Source of the DNA: Antedon mediterranea
Taxonomy: Eukaryota > Echinodermata > Crinoidea > Comatulida > Antedonidae
Assembly (NCBI RefSeq): GCF_964355755.1
Contig: NC_092670.1
Coordinates: 15,189,201-15,253,200, forward strand
Direction: 5' to 3'
Length of the DNA: 64,000 nucleotides
The notes under the pieces were generated by a model, which was given only the letters and a program-made list of their open reading frames with translations, made no database searches and was not told the DNA's origin. Of this stretch, positions 1-12,589 are shown one piece after another. The translations under genes and the position numbers were made by a program. How positions within the stretch are numbered: position 1 is the first letter of the stretch; every line of letters begins with the position of its first letter.

Positions 1-366
1 AAAAAGACATCGCTGCTCTTGAATCTGTCCCAAGGTCAGCCAGTGTTCCTTACCCTGAACGTTTGAAACGCCTTAATCTGATGTCCATTAACAATCGTAT
101 TAGGTATTTATGTATTAATTTTGTTACCAAATATATGTACAAATTATATGATGTTAACGTTTTTAAATATTTATCTATTAATTGCAGACATATTAACAAC
201 CTTGAGTTGCGTAATAATTGTAGCTCGGACTGATTCATTTCATAACTCTGTCCTTAACTTTTTTGAGAGACTTTTCAGAGATCTGCCTGCGGATCTCTGC
301 GACCAACTTTTAATTAATATAAACTGTTTTAAGCATAGCCTTAAATATCTTACCAATCTGTTTTAA
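1..366 (+). mobile_element. LINE (non-LTR retrotransposon) 3' ORF fragment
   Basis: Reading frame 3 from base 3 gives an open stretch to about 232 (begins KDIAALESVPRSA, then YPERLKRLNL). Its continuation, TDSFHNSVLNFFERLFRDLP, lies in another frame and ends at the stop at 364-366. Both parts resemble the C-terminal end of LINE reverse transcriptase ORFs, where an R+A..YxERLKxLxL segment is followed by a short tail with an (R)TxxFxNS-like motif. The frame break near 225-235 shows it is dead. Its 5' part lies outside the window. The family is inferred from pattern alone. Confidence 0.6.
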
Positions 367-992
367 ACTGTACATCTATATGTGTATTTTAAAGATGTTT
401 TCTTAATTCTATCTATTTAAATTACCAATAATTGTTTTATATAAATCAATTGCAAAATTTTATAGTTTTATCTCAATTTTATAGGAATTCATTTTTTTTT
501 TGTGTGTGTTATTCATTTTGTGTAAGTATTTCGATGTGGAGAGCCCCCGGGAGAGCCACTCGACGGTTATTTTAATTTATAACTTTTAGGTAATCCGGCC
601 TCATTGGTTTACTTTAGTTAGTAGTGTTTTTTCTCTTTGTACTGTACTGTATATTGTCGAAATAAATGATATAATATGATAAGGTCTCCATGATTGGTTA
701 AAACATATCAGTCACTCATTGGTTCAAATATTGTTTTGGTGACACTTTTTTACATGTGTATGGCCTACTGTATATATATAGAAAAAGAGACATGCTAATC
801 TAATTCTCAAAATGTGTTCTATTTGGAGTTACACTCGTACTATTGTATTTGTTATATAGATCTTATAAAAAAATCACTATCAACATGTCTCACAAAAAAA
901 CAACCACTTTCAACAAAAAATGTTACGTGTAAAGTATTAACATGCCTGAAAATGACAAAAATAGTTAAGCTGTTGGGGGGGAGGGGGTAAAC

Positions 993-1098
993 AAGGCCAT
1001 AGATGGCCGCAGTCGCGTGCTCAAGTTAGTGTTTACCGACCGACCGACCAACCGACCGACATAGTGAGCTGTAGAGTTGCATTGCAAACGACTAAAAA
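993..1098 (+). repeat. Dispersed repeat family 3 (CCGACCGAC / GTCGCGTGC), copy 1
   Basis: Begins ACAAGGCCATAGATGGC, continues with GTTAGTGTTTACCGACCGACC and ends in ACTAAAAAGAC. The same unit recurs inverted at about 37990-38095 and in the same orientation at 50039-50158. In all three the core reads GTCGCGTGC ... AGTTAGTGTTTACC ... CATAGTGAGCT. About 105-120 bp, no ORF; a short non-autonomous element is the likeliest explanation. Confidence 0.65.
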
Positions 1099-1671
1099 GA
1101 CATTAACACAAGTCCTTTTTTTATTCAATTGTTTATGTATAGGCCTATAACAATTTCGAAACATGTTCGCAAATAGAGAGCTCCGTATTAGTATTAATAG
1201 ACAGCAGTATATACAGTAGCCACATCAGTGTGAACGAATATGCTTTAATCGATTTTTCAAAGTTATTTAACACTATTGCAAAATCATGATCGATTCTTGT
1301 TGATTTTGATTAATAATTCTTGTCACCTTCCTATTAAAAGTGAACTAATACGTCATTTCATTGTAATAGAAAATGGGTTAGGCCCTAACGAAAACAAGAA
1401 AACGTTATATGAGTGATGATTAACGCAAACAAATTTGAAACATCTTCCCATAATTATATCAAGCATTATCCGTAGGCCTACTATTGTGCAATACGAACCC
1501 ATACGACTTACAATACTTAACGATCATCAGTTATTAATTTTAAGTTCTCATCACGCACAATATAGGTCTGAAATTGCGCAAAGACAATCACATAACACTT
1601 CTCAATAATCATCACTCATATCAAGCATATAAAAGTTCAAATTCTGTCGATCTCAATTACAGGACAAGTAT

Positions 1672-1698
1672 TACCATAGAGATATTATCTCTATGGTA
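1672..1698. repeat. Perfect short hairpin
   Basis: Arms TACCATAGAGATA and TATCTCTATGGTA are exact reverse complements separated by one base. It stands alone in intergenic AT-rich DNA; function unknown. Confidence 0.7.
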
Positions 1699-2695
1699 TT
1701 ACTTAGTGTTGTTAAATGTGATACAGGTAGTACATTTGTAGATAGTATTTGTATTATGTAACATCTGTTTAGCATATCTGTACTGATAAAAATCAACTTA
1801 ACTCGAACATACACGCAATATACTGTAATCGCGTGTTATGAAAAGAAATCGAAGTCATCCGTCATTTTCGGTGTGACGTGTAGACCTACGCGATTACGTC
1901 CAAATGGAAGTCAAGCGTTTAGATATTCAAGGTACTGAAACCAAAATAATATAGGCCAAGTAATATTACGCGGGTGGGATGCCTTTGGGGAACGACTTTT
2001 TTATGAGACTGTGCAATATAGTATGATAACACCGATAAAGATTATGATAATTTTCTACGGGTAAGCCGTAGTAATTAAACCAAAATATGAATGCATCTAC
2101 TGCACTGTAGGCCTATTTTTTTTTATAGCAATCGGAGCGAGGCCTACATAACTTGCTATATCATTTTATGAGAACATAACACAATACACAATAACCAATA
2201 AAATATTACCGTATGCATCTTGATGTATATTCATAATTGTAGCAACGTCACGGATCATCAATAGCTGATTCAAATCCAGAATATATCATAACTAGCAACA
2301 TGACTCAACTTCCACAGAACTGTCTTGATAAATAAGTCGGAATGTGCACCTTGTAAAGCATTTCACTGCCTTTAGATGCTAATTATTTATGAAATGGACA
2401 CATGGTATGGAGAAACTTAAATTAATAAAATATAAATTAATAAAAATATAAAATAATAATAATAATAATAATTACAGAATGATTTTAATCAAGCAAATGT
2501 TTTATTTTTATGACTATAATAATAATCATATTATATCATATATAATGATTATAATGAAAAGTACAGTGTATGCCTACATCAATAAATAAATAAATAAATC
2601 ACACTCAGATCTGACTTAGGCCCTAAATAGAACGAAAGTATTTTTTTTCCTCAAAAATTAAGAATTATGATAATGTAGGCCTACCTAAAAAATAT

Positions 2696-2833
2696 AAAGC
2701 TCTGTCTACATTATCAAACTTTGTGTCACAACAAAATGGAATTTGCCCATATAGACCCGTTGACGTCATATCACTACCATTTTTTAGAACATAACACTTT
2801 TCTTGTAAAACTAGATGGTGTAAACGGAGCTTA
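2696..2833. mobile_element. MITE-1 family copy (GCTCTGTCTACA termini)
   Basis: Starts AAAGCTCTGTCTACATTATC and ends with an imperfect inverted copy (GTGTAAACGGAGCTTA). Internal TGACGTCATATCACTACCAT is shared with copies at 5321-5477, 34701-34837 and 37854-37982. Length about 135 bp with no coding capacity, so a MITE. Confidence 0.7.
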
Positions 2834-2834
2834 A

Positions 2835-3060
2835 CGACTCGTTCCCTCTGGAACGCAACACATCGCAAAGACGTAAACGCAACTCAAGCAAATTTACAAG
2901 CGACAGTTCGATAAATCCATCGCTTTTGGTTTTTCAATTACTTGCGTTGCGCATGATACCTCCTTCTTGCGTTGCGCTTACGTCCTTGCTTTGCGCTTAC
3001 GTCCTTGCGTTGCGCTTACGTCATTTGCTTTTCGCTTACGTCCATGCGTTGCTTCCTAGT
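2835..3060. repeat. GCAACGCAAG family repeat (family 2) with internal tandem
   Basis: Left arm contains GGAACGCAACACATCGCAAA, the centre AGCGACAGTTCGATAAATCC, and the right part several TTGCGTTGCGCTTACGTCC units ending GCGTTGCTTCCTAGTAG. The arms are inverted relative to each other. Related copies lie at 4611-4742, 5700-5984, 29550-29730 and 62455-62526. Probably a palindromic MITE family whose arm expanded here into a minisatellite. Confidence 0.6.
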
Positions 3061-3614
3061 AGAAATCAAGCTTTGGGGAGCGGTGCAAATTCAGAAAGCG
3101 AGTCCCAATTTATTTTATTTTTTTCTGGAAGGATTCGAACACGCGAATTTTGTTTACAGGGCGAGTACAATGATTATAATTATATAGGCTACCATACCGA
3201 CATTTTTTTTTTCGATCTGTGTTGGCGGATAACAAAGAGTTTTTTTAATGAGAGACTAATGAGGAAATCGTCATATGGGAATATAGTTTCTGTGAAATGA
3301 ATAAGAATGCTAAGCAATACAAATTTATATTATTATAGATACTCATCGTTCAATACTGTATACAGTATATATCTAAAAATCTTCAATATTATTAGATAAC
3401 ATTTTCATTTGAGCTCTGCAGACTGTCTATTGGTTTAAAAAAATGACATTCACACTGCTATAATGAGAGGTTGATGAGCACGAATCCCCTGGGAGTGCGT
3501 CCCGTGACACCCAGCCACTCTAATATTCATGAGTACGCGTTCCAACTGACTTCAATCTGACAATCTCCAAATTCTGAGTTGTAATTTCTTCTGACGTTTC
3601 GATTCTAATTGAAC

Positions 3615-6600
3615 ATGGAGGCGAACAGATTTTGCGACGTGTTAGCCATTTTCGGTAAGTAACGGTTTGAAAATGTGTTCATGATCTGGTATTTGTTTTT
3701 ATATATCTGTCTGTTTCAGACTTATTACTTAGTATGTAAATATGCAGAACAGTTTACGATACAGGAATCAAAAGCATAAACACATTAGCGATATAGATCC
3801 AAGGATGTTACAGATTTAGAAAATAGGCTTTTGTCAGCATAATGTACGGCGCGGAATATTATATTTGAATTATAGGCAGACAATTGTTATATTACAATTT
3901 TCATCACGTTCTTGGAGTTGACGATGCTGTTATTAAAGCTATTGAGACTTACTTATAGGATGTTATTACATGTTATAACATTATTATCATCATGATTATT
4001 ATGATTCTTGATCATTGATCTTGTAAATAGTTACTGTACGTCTGCACCGTTAATATATTCTACTGTCAGTTTTAATTAACTTGACTAAATCTTGGAAAAA
4101 CACGTCGAGTCCTTATGGTAATTGCTATATTTTTAAACGTACAAAACAAATAAAACGGATGCCACAACGAGATATATTGCTAACGTTCGCGCTCACGTTA
4201 TGATGCTAATGTAGGACATGTCCACGTGGTGTGCACGTGGGCGTAAATGATTGTTTTAATAAACATTAAAATGTACACAAATAGGTCGGTATTAGGCCTA
4301 TGTAATTGTATTGTAACTGAAAGTTATCTCTAACGTAATTACCGCCATTAAAAAAAATGATAATGTAATAGGCCTATATCATATAAAATAATCTAAATTA
4401 TGTCTAAAATAATTTATTTAAGTAACTGCATACGACAGGGGGATTCAAACGTATCCATCTGGACCGGTCCTTCCTCCCCACCTCGTTAAAAAAAACCGTT
4501 GGGTTAATTCAGCACTGTGTTTAAGGCCTAGGTTTATCTACATTAAAAAATCCTAGATGTAGCACGATATGTATTGATTGAAATACAGTTGCCATCCATA
4601 GTATTAGAACTAAAGCTCCCACTAGAACGCAACGCAATGACGTAAGCGCAAAGTAAGTAATTTGACCAACCACAAACGATGAACTATCCGAACTGTCGTT
4701 TGTTACTGGTCAATTAGATTTGCGTTGCGTCCTAATTACCAATACTAAGCAATGAATGTACAAAATACAAGTATTCATCACATAATCTTGTAAAAAAAAT
4801 GTTTGAAGTTGATTTAAATATCAATCTATCTCGATATTATGTTGTAGAGTAAGAAATTACGTTTTTATAGCTGAAAGTACTCGCTCAACTGTAATTGTAT
4901 CTTGTTTTAAATTACTGTTATATCACGACATGTTGACTTGAGATATATATTGCAATTGCAATTTTTTATACTTTTTAAATTAGTATTAACATTTAAAGTG
5001 TCATTTTATGCATATCAAATTGCAAGTGTCTGTCTTATTTTGTATTATCAATTGATGGATACTTTTACATATACTTATGTGCAGGTATTCCTACTGATGA
5101 TTGAACATAAGATAATGATAGCAGATCGCTTTATATACGGTGTATGCTGTACCGTATGTGTGTAGGGTGTAAGGGAGAGTTAGGGGATTCAAATATACCA
5201 TTTTGTACCAATTTAAAATACATTTCTAGTTTGGTAGATGCTAGCCTTACTTAACTATTTATTGTATTATTCAGTTTACACGCGAAGTGACACGCGTAAG
5301 CTTAAAATTAAATTGACACTAGCTCTGTCTTCACTATCAAACTAAGTTTGACAAAAAAAACGTGTAATGTGCCCAAACATATTGTAGTGTTTGCCCAAAT
5401 ATGGCAGTGATATGACATCATCATGTCCACATATGGGCACATAGATATGTAGATATCCTCAGTGTGAACCGAACTTAAATGTCTTCATGGTTATATTTTT
5501 CTTTTTGCAGTAAGCCTACTGTCATTATTTCATAAAGTGACGTCACTACAGTGCTATACCTGCGATTCTTACTTAGAATTTGGAACACCGTGTACTGTTA
5601 CTGAACAATACTCTCCACAGATCCTGAATTGCTCAAATAAATGTTATGTGAGTTAATTTAGTTTTTTCTGTCTGGCTAAAAAGCTGTAATCTTCACACTA
5701 GTTGGAACCAAGCTTAAACTTGGTTCCAACTAGGACGCAAGGCAAGGACGTAGGCCCAACGCAAGCGAGTTTTGACCAATCACACGTCTATTTGAATAAT
5801 CCATCGCTTGAAATTGATCAATTCACTTTGCGTTGCGTTACGTCATTGCGTTACGCCAATGACAAGCGAAGTTATATACAGTTAGCAATCACAAGCGAAT
5901 AAGCCATCTCTTGTGATTGGTCAATTCACTTTGCGTTGTGTTACGTCATTGCGTTGCGTCCTAGTGGGAACCAAGCTCAAGTGTCATAATGAAGGTATAT
6001 CGAATACTTTTCCCTCTCCTAACAATTACAGATTTGGATTGTATTTAAACTACCTCGGGTACATTTTTGTCTTTTGGTTCGCTCTGCCTTTAGGGCTATC
6101 TTGTCAATTGTTTTATAACAATTGTACACATGCAATTATAAGATACTACATATGACATTCCATTCAAGGGAGACCCATTTTAAGGGGAACCCTTTCGAAC
6201 GAAACGAACAATAATGGATACTTTGTTGAGTCCGAAAATACTATACTGCCACTGTAAGCAATTATTATGCATTGTCCCATTCTAAGGTAAGACAGAGAAG
6301 GAGCAATTAAGTGTCCCTATTAAGGGAGGGAGGGGGAAGCATGTCATTTCTATTTGTTGTTTTTTTCCTATTTTACAGTATAATTATTATTGTCGTGGTA
6401 CCATCAGTACAATTGTCATTTATATCAACCTTTTTTTTAAAGCCCTATCTACACTATCAAACTAGTTTAAAAAAATGTAATATACCCAAATATGGTAATG
6501 ATATAATATATGATTGTTCTTTTTTCAGAGCGAGGTAACTCGAGTGGGTAGTTGCATCATCAATTTTAAAAGGGGTTGCACATTGTCGAACGATTGCGAG

Positions 6601-6804
6601 GAAGAAAGTGAATGTGCAGAGTTTATCCAAGTCGGAACCTGCCGAAAATGTTGTACTGAAAATAACTGTAACAACGAAGATGCAATGGCAGTCGTTCCAG
6701 TTCCAGAACCGAACCCTACAAACTCTGCCACCGTTAGTTCATTAGATTATATTTTGTCTATAAGTACCATATTGTGTTTAATATCAAAATGTGTTATTTT
6801 CTAG
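3615..6804 (+). CDS. Ly6/uPAR (three-finger) domain, GPI-anchored surface protein, three exons
   Basis: Exons 3615-3654, 5511-5647 and 6529-6804 join in frame (donors GTAAGT and GTGAGT, acceptors TTTTTGCAG and TTTTTTCAG) into about 150 residues. Residues 1-28 form a hydrophobic signal peptide ending ...KVTS; the mature chain starts LQCYTCDS, the classic first beta strand of Ly6/uPAR domains. Further cysteines occur at GTPCTV, NCSNKC and SCI..GC, and the domain closes with CRKCCTENNCN, matching the CC...CN ending of the family. A Pro-rich spacer and a hydrophobic C-terminus (about 20 residues, ending LCLISKCVIF) fit a GPI-attachment signal. The predicted product is a small extracellular GPI-anchored protein; ligand unknown. 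The start is chosen because it is the first ATG of a signal-peptide exon with a perfect donor. Intron 2 holds two repeats, one of which ends about 20 bp before exon 3. Confidence 0.8.
4611..4742. mobile_element. Family 2 palindromic MITE copy (in Ly6 intron 1)
   Basis: Left arm CCCACTAGAACGCAACGCAA, centre GACCAACCACAAACGATGAA, right arm ATTTGCGTTGCGTCCTAATT. The ends are imperfect inverted repeats. It sits in intron 1 of the Ly6-type gene. Confidence 0.65.
5321..5477. mobile_element. MITE-1 family copy (in Ly6 intron 1)
   Basis: Starts AGCTCTGTCTTCACTATCAA and contains ATATGGCAGTGATATGACATC and ATATGGGCACATAG. It ends GTGTGAACCGAACTTA, about 30 bp before exon 2 of the Ly6-type gene. Confidence 0.65.
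5700..5984. mobile_element. Family 2 repeats, compound copy (in Ly6 intron 2)
   Basis: Outer ends AGCTTGGTTCCAACTAGGAC and TCCTAGTGGGAACCAAGCT are near-perfect inverted repeats. Inside, two TTGATCAATTCACTTTGCG / TTGGTCAATTCACTTTGCG blocks are repeated, suggesting a duplicated or nested element. No coding frame of its own. Confidence 0.65.
6441..6510. mobile_element. Truncated MITE-1 adjoining a splice acceptor
   Basis: AAGCCCTATCTACACTATCAA followed by TATACCCAAATATGGTAATG is the left half of the MITE-1 consensus. It ends about 20 bp before the polypyrimidine tract and AG of Ly6 exon 3. Confidence 0.6.
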
Positions 6805-9429
6805 GTGGCGCTACGCACCAACTCTACACATTTTATTGACCATCAATAGACGTACCTAACGCAGTAAATTTTGTACTGTCAGTGGGATATCCTAGGTTAA
6901 AATGTATAAGTTGAACTATGTGATTTATTTGAGACAACAATCAAATGTCTCAGGATTCACTTACTCGATCCTCTCCCCGAGCCCCTGAAAAACTATGAAA
7001 TTCCTAACTCTGATTCAATTCATGAAGTACAGACCCCACCAAGTAAGCCAACTTGTTAAATTTACATTGCATAATCGTTTGTTGATAGCCATTTGAAGCT
7101 ATTATTGATTTCTATTAATTTGAATATACGCATGCTAGGGCATTGCAGGCAATGCCACGAACCCATATTTGGTAATTAGGAATTATCGCGCGTAAATGAT
7201 CATTAGTCTGAAGAGGTGCTTTAAACATTATAAATATTGATAATTGTACTGTGACATAGTTTAACATTTAGGAGTAAACTATGTAAACTAACTATGTAAT
7301 TATGTATATGATAGTAATAATTTAACGTAATGTTAATGTCTGTACACTACAGTGTGACAATAATATCTAGCTTATTGAACCAAACCTTCTCCAGAAGGCT
7401 AACCAAGAGTTTCTCTTATAATTTATTAAATATAAATTATGTAATATTATGAGTTCGCTATATTATCGTCTGCTATTTATCGCGTAAAAATCCATACGCG
7501 CTCGTTACACTTGATAGCTTTTTGTACTATAAATGACTCGGTTGATGAAATAATGACAGGAAACGTGTTACACTGTAATGATTTCTAAGCTTGTGTCAGT
7601 ATTTAAGATTACTATATTTTCCCTTGTGTGTAGTTTTATCTACGTAACTAACAAATATTTTAAACAAAATGTCAGTATTCATAACTGATAAACAACTGGG
7701 CTTGAGAATGAATCATCTGTTGAAAAAACAGATAAAACACCGTACATATACGTAACGTAAAGACGTAAAAAAGTATATAATATTTTACGAAGCTGAAGCA
7801 AAATTGTACAGTAGAATTTCAAATTATACAATCGTTGGTGTGAAGTGTCTCAAAGACTCTAATAATATTCGACAGGTATTCACATATGTATATATGTACA
7901 TGTACATATGTTTATTAATAGTTTTACAACAGAGCATTACAGTATGTTACTTCTTGTGTGTAATAGTTTGTAATATTTTAGACGTTTTATGTGTATAAGT
8001 AAGCATGGATAATGCGCTGTCTTTAATTTCATTCGTACTAGACGGCTTACTGTATGTGTAAATCATTTCTGTTTAGTAGTATGTACTTTAGTGTTGTGTA
8101 TTACTTATATTCTGCATTGTAAATAATCAGGAAGGTGTATAATCATGAAAATAAAAATATTGTATAGAAACAGACGCAGCACGAACACGGCTTTATAAAG
8201 GCTAAGGAGCGGTCATGTGATACACTGGTCGTTCACACTTAGGCTAAGGGAAACACTTATAATAACAATCTGCTATCTGAGTGAATACAATTTAAGGGGA
8301 ATACTTCAATAGTTATTGAGTGATACTTATTAATATTGAAGGGAAATATCTCTTAATTTGGAAAGAAAAAAATTGAAATTAGGCCTACATGGCCTATTTG
8401 TTCCAAATCGTTGCCCAAAATCAATTTCTATTTTCCGCGACGACCGTACACCCAAAACGTAATGGTATGTCTAGATAACAGAATCCAAGGTAATATTAAT
8501 CGATGAAATTAGGTCCGACGACAGGAAAAAATTGTCACAAAAAAAAAACCACAAACGCATGCGCAAAATAAATTAACATCATATTTGTAGGTATAAGTTT
8601 TTGCAAATTTAAATTTGCATATTATTAGTTTAGAAATATAGGCCTACATTTAAAAAAAAAGAAGATAATTAGACATTCATTATTTGTAAGGTTTCGACTA
8701 CCGCGTTTGAGTTATTGTTCGAAATCTCTTTTTAATTTTCAATTTAGAAGCACTAACAACAATTGAGAATGTAATGTTAATGTTGACAAATTTATATAGC
8801 ACTTTTAACAATCAGCAGATTGTCCCAAAAGAGCTTAAAATACAAATTAGAATTGGAATGAACAGATTAAATTACGAAGAACTAAAAATATGGGGTTTTT
8901 AAACTTTGACCTAAGGCAAAGGCTCGATCATTTTGTACTTTTTGTTCCATCTAGTCGCCATAGTTGTTTACATACTGAAAAGCTGTTTAGTTAAGGTGGA
9001 AATATGATTGTGATTGGTTATGAAGTGAAGTGAATCAGTTTGAATATATTTCGTTGTTTAATTGGAAGTCAGTGGCATTTAGGTTTTTTAATTTATTTAA
9101 TATTAAGGCCAATTACACGATTTAAATTCTTGTTTAAATAAAATCAGTTTTCAATGTTTTTTGTTTATATAGCAATAAAGTAAATCATTAGAAAAGGTAT
9201 ATTCATTTGTAAGAATATTCTTAAAAGTCTATCCATGATTGACTGTGATTTAGTATAAACATTATTATTTAAAGGTATTAAAGGTAGACATACACAATAA
9301 CCATTATATTTCTTGATCAACATTGCTTACTGTGCACTTAGTAGAGATGGATGAGTAACCATAGAAACAGTACAGTATTCATCGCGTCAAATTATGTTGT
9401 TGTTGTTGGGTTTTTTTGTTCATTAACAG
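6805..9429. other. Intergenic, no gene seen
   Basis: AT-rich sequence after the Ly6 stop codon; the first part should be its 3' UTR, although I see no single clear AATAAA. Isolated TAGGCCTAC octamers occur (for example 8382-8390 and 8641-8646). Short ORFs such as 7804-7998 show no protein-like pattern. Confidence 0.5.
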
Positions 9430-12400
9430 GACGCTCGCAACATGATCAACGCTATCATAGCAAATAACAGTGAATTTCTCGATCAGATGATGCGTGTGCT
9501 TAGGCTTACTACTGCTTTGTCGAGAAACAACAATGACAGCAACTTTATCCTGTAAGTTGCCCGAGACAGTAGCCCCAAGTGACCACTAAAAAATGGTGTT
9601 ATTCATGTCAAGAGCCACATGGCTAATTCCTTTTGCATTGCAACTGTTACACATTGGGTTGCACAAAAATATCAACTTCACGAGGTACTGTCAGGCCCTG
9701 GAAGAATACATCGTTAGGTCTTGGTTTAACCATGGAGAAATAAGTTATTTTTCCATGGTTTAACGTCCATGCTTGGATCTAAGGGAGCAATCACTATTTT
9801 AAATCGCCTTAGTCATACAATAAGTTATGATGAATGTAAACGTATGGAGACCGAAATAGCATACACATGTTCTTTAAGTGAATTGGAGACCCCTGCTGGC
9901 TTATTGTTGCAACCTCTATTGGCTACAGGTAATATAAATATTTTAATTTAATGAAAATTATAAATGAAATTAGTAATTAGTATCAATAATCAAGGTGACA
10001 AATTGCACAGTACATTATGTGTATATATTGATATGTTTTGTTTTTACAGGTACTGCGTGGGAAAATTACGATTTAAACATGGAAACCATGGATGGTAAAA
10101 ATAGTCTCAATGTTACAGTTCGCATTGCATATCAGAATGTCCTTCAGGGGCAAACCACTGAGATGGAAGGACTGCCGTTCAGTTTGGTCACTGGAAGACC
10201 TAGGCGGAAATTTGACGGAGCAGAGAAAATAGTACCACTATTTTATTCAAATCTAAAACTTGCCAAGTTTAAATTTGAAGAAAAATACCAGGAACAAATA
10301 AGTGAATCCGATGCAAGTTATTCTCTTGTAAGATGGAAAAGCCTAGATTTAGTTTGGCTAATCTTATCATCTAATTGAAAACTTCCTCTGTTCAATGGCT
10401 TTTACTCAACGTTCGTTAACGATCCATTTCCTTTAACTGCCATTGCATACATGGACGCAATTTTATAACCAACAACAAGAAATGATGTTGTGCAAGAGAC
10501 AATGATTCGATCTCTTAAAGTTGCAGATGAGACAAAAATGCCGTATCATCCAGTGACGTGGCACTTAAAGCTTTTGATAGACTTGTAATTTTACTTGGTC
10601 ACTTTCATATCGAAGGGGCATTTTTTGGAGCGGTTGGAACATACATTTCTGATTCTGAATCTGGTATACTGGCAGAGAGGTCACTTAAGACTTTATTTAG
10701 TCTTTTCGGTACCCTGAAACTAAAAGTCTTCATTACTGTTTTTGTCATGTTTCCGGTTCCCGTGTTGTCCTGTTTTTTGTTTCAGTTTTTATGGGCTGCC
10801 TTATACAAGCTTCGCTTTTTTGGAATCTTGCCCCTCTTATTTTAATCCTATTTACTGTTAATTTTATATTCTATGAAAGAAAAGAAGAGAAATAAATGTT
10901 ACTTTGATTGATTTGATTGATTGATTGATAATGGTTTCATCCATGGTAAATTATACAACCGATGCACCAGAATACATCAAATCACTGCTATGGCATTTGA
11001 GAAAGAATTGTTTAAGCGATTCCTGGGTACCTACTCTATGAAAGATGATACTTTGCTACAAAGTGTTCGAGCAATACCAACGGACGATATAAATGCGCCT
11101 CATCAAATTGCCGACACTGACGAATTCTTAATACTTCTTAATGAATATGAAGAATTTTTACATCGTAGGCCTACTATAAAGGGTGAATTTGACAACACTG
11201 CCGCATATTGGGCTATTTACGTGTACCTTATCAACCGCTTGTATCGTCAATTCCAGCGTGCAGTAATAACGAATGATGTGATTCTGTTCATTAATGTACT
11301 ACCGTATTTGGTTGAAATCTGAACCGGCCAAATTATGCTCGTTGGGGGTCACTTTTTATGGAAACAAATGAAGAATTTGGACTCTGCAGCATTAGATGTT
11401 TTAAAAGCCGGTGCCTTTTCAACACGATGAACGAAAAAATGTAGATCTTACATTAGACCAAACTGTTAACAGAGATGCTGCGTCATCGGCAACTGGAAAT
11501 ACAGCTTTTGCGAACTCAGAGAGTGCATTTCGTCGTTGTTGCGTAAGTCTCACTCAACGGAGTATTCCTGTGTCTGAAATGAAGTCCATGAGTGGAATTC
11601 AACCCGGTGAAACACCAGCTAACCAGTTACGTCGACGGAGGATTGAGAGAGATAATAATGATGTAGACAAGTTTCTCATTAAGCTAAATAGTACATGCAA
11701 TCCATTCCCCTCAGATTAACCAACCACATTAGTAAATATTGCTACAGGTAAAGCTGTAAATGACATAACTATAGTACATATTTGCTGGGAACACTACAGA
11801 GAGGAGCCCTATCACGGCATCTATTTTACAAAGAATGTGTTTCAAACGAAACAAGATTATTAAAGACGGTAAAGCGTATAAAGGTACGCAATTTTACTGC
11901 TTCAAACATGAAGAAGAAATCGTTAAAATGAAACAAAGCTCTTGGTGTAGCTGAAGGTGTTCGTGATGCTTTTGGATACTTGTTATCAAAGACGACTACA
12001 GATTTGCATTATGTACTAACGATCACTGAAATACCACTAGCTATTGCACATTCAATGGTTATTACTCCAACAAAAACAGAGAAGGCAATTTTTGCGAAGA
12101 TTTTAGAAACAAGACAATCTGGTTCACATAAGGAAGATACTCCTGCGACCGACACAACTCTCTTTGATGACGGACTTGTTCTGCATGAAATTTTACCTCG
12201 TCATAATGTGTCTACATATTGGGAAAATCGTTGCAGATATCATGATTAAGGTATGTTCAGCCAGTGGAAATTCTGTTCTGATGTTGCTGGACAAATATAT
12301 AGAACAATCAATAAAAGATGTCGAAAGATTAAAAAGAGGTGCAGAGTAGAACGCCAAGAACACATTCATTATAACTGGAGCGGATCAACAACAGCAAAAG

Positions 12401-12543
12401 AAAGGTATAGATCTATTAAATAATGGAGAATTTAAGGAAGCTCTAGTACAGTTTCTTATAAACGATGTCCAGAATGATCACTATGGTCCAATAATAGGTG
12501 ACAAAACCGTATTCGTGTCACATGGTGGTAAATGTAAATTGTA
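9430..12543 (+). pseudogene. Decayed copy of a large uncharacterised metazoan protein gene
   Basis: Protein-like blocks follow one another in a consistent order but in changing frames: 9430-9552 (DARNMINAIIANNSEFLDQM), 9769-9930 (KGAITILNRLSHTISYDECK), 10050-10330 (ENYDLNMETMDGKNSLNVTV), 10381-10560 (TRNDVVQETMIRSLKVADET), 10555-10680 (VILLGHFHIEGAFFGAVGTY), 10930-11430 (IHGKLYNRCTRIHQITAMAF), 11425-11715 (DLTLDQTVNRDAASS), and 12240-12543 (ADQQQQKKGIDLLNNGEFKE). From memory of the family, these resemble long uncharacterised proteins found in cnidarians, insects and echinoderms. Stops and frameshifts between blocks show it is not functional. An intron-like gap (9931-10049: CAG/GTAATA ... TTTTACAG) suggests a DNA-level rather than processed copy. 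A LINE tail interrupts it at about 10690-10930. Function of the family unknown; transposon origin is possible. Confidence 0.65.
10690..10930 (+). mobile_element. LINE/SINE 3' end inserted in the pseudogene
   Basis: Non-coding segment ending AAATAAATGTTACTTTGATT followed by a TTGATTGATTGATTGA tail, the style of 3' terminus used by many LINEs. It separates two blocks (…ESGILAERSL and NGFIHGKLYNR…) that should be adjacent in the decayed gene, so the insertion postdates or accompanied inactivation. Confidence 0.55.
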
Positions 12544-12589
12544 ACTTGATGGGTAAACTTGAAGTTAAGGAGCCTGCCGACGTGCTGTC

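Larger units (their letters stand above)
367..3614. other. Intergenic: repeats, no gene seen
   Basis: No supported exon. Contents: a GTCGCGTGC-family repeat at about 993-1098; a near-perfect hairpin at 1672-1698 (13-nt arms TACCATAGAGATA / TATCTCTATGGTA); AT and AATAAT simple repeats at 2440-2475 and 2581-2600; a GCTCTGTCTACACTATCAAAC-type MITE at about 2696-2833; and a GCAACGCAAG-type repeat at about 2835-3060 that contains about five tandem copies of a TTGCGTTGCGCTTACGTCC-like unit (2940-3050). Confidence 0.6.

Noticed and set aside
4938-5165. Possible extra exon or small membrane protein in the Ly6 intron
   Set aside because: Low-complexity AT-rich hydrophobic frame with no splice support; the three Ly6 exons join without it.
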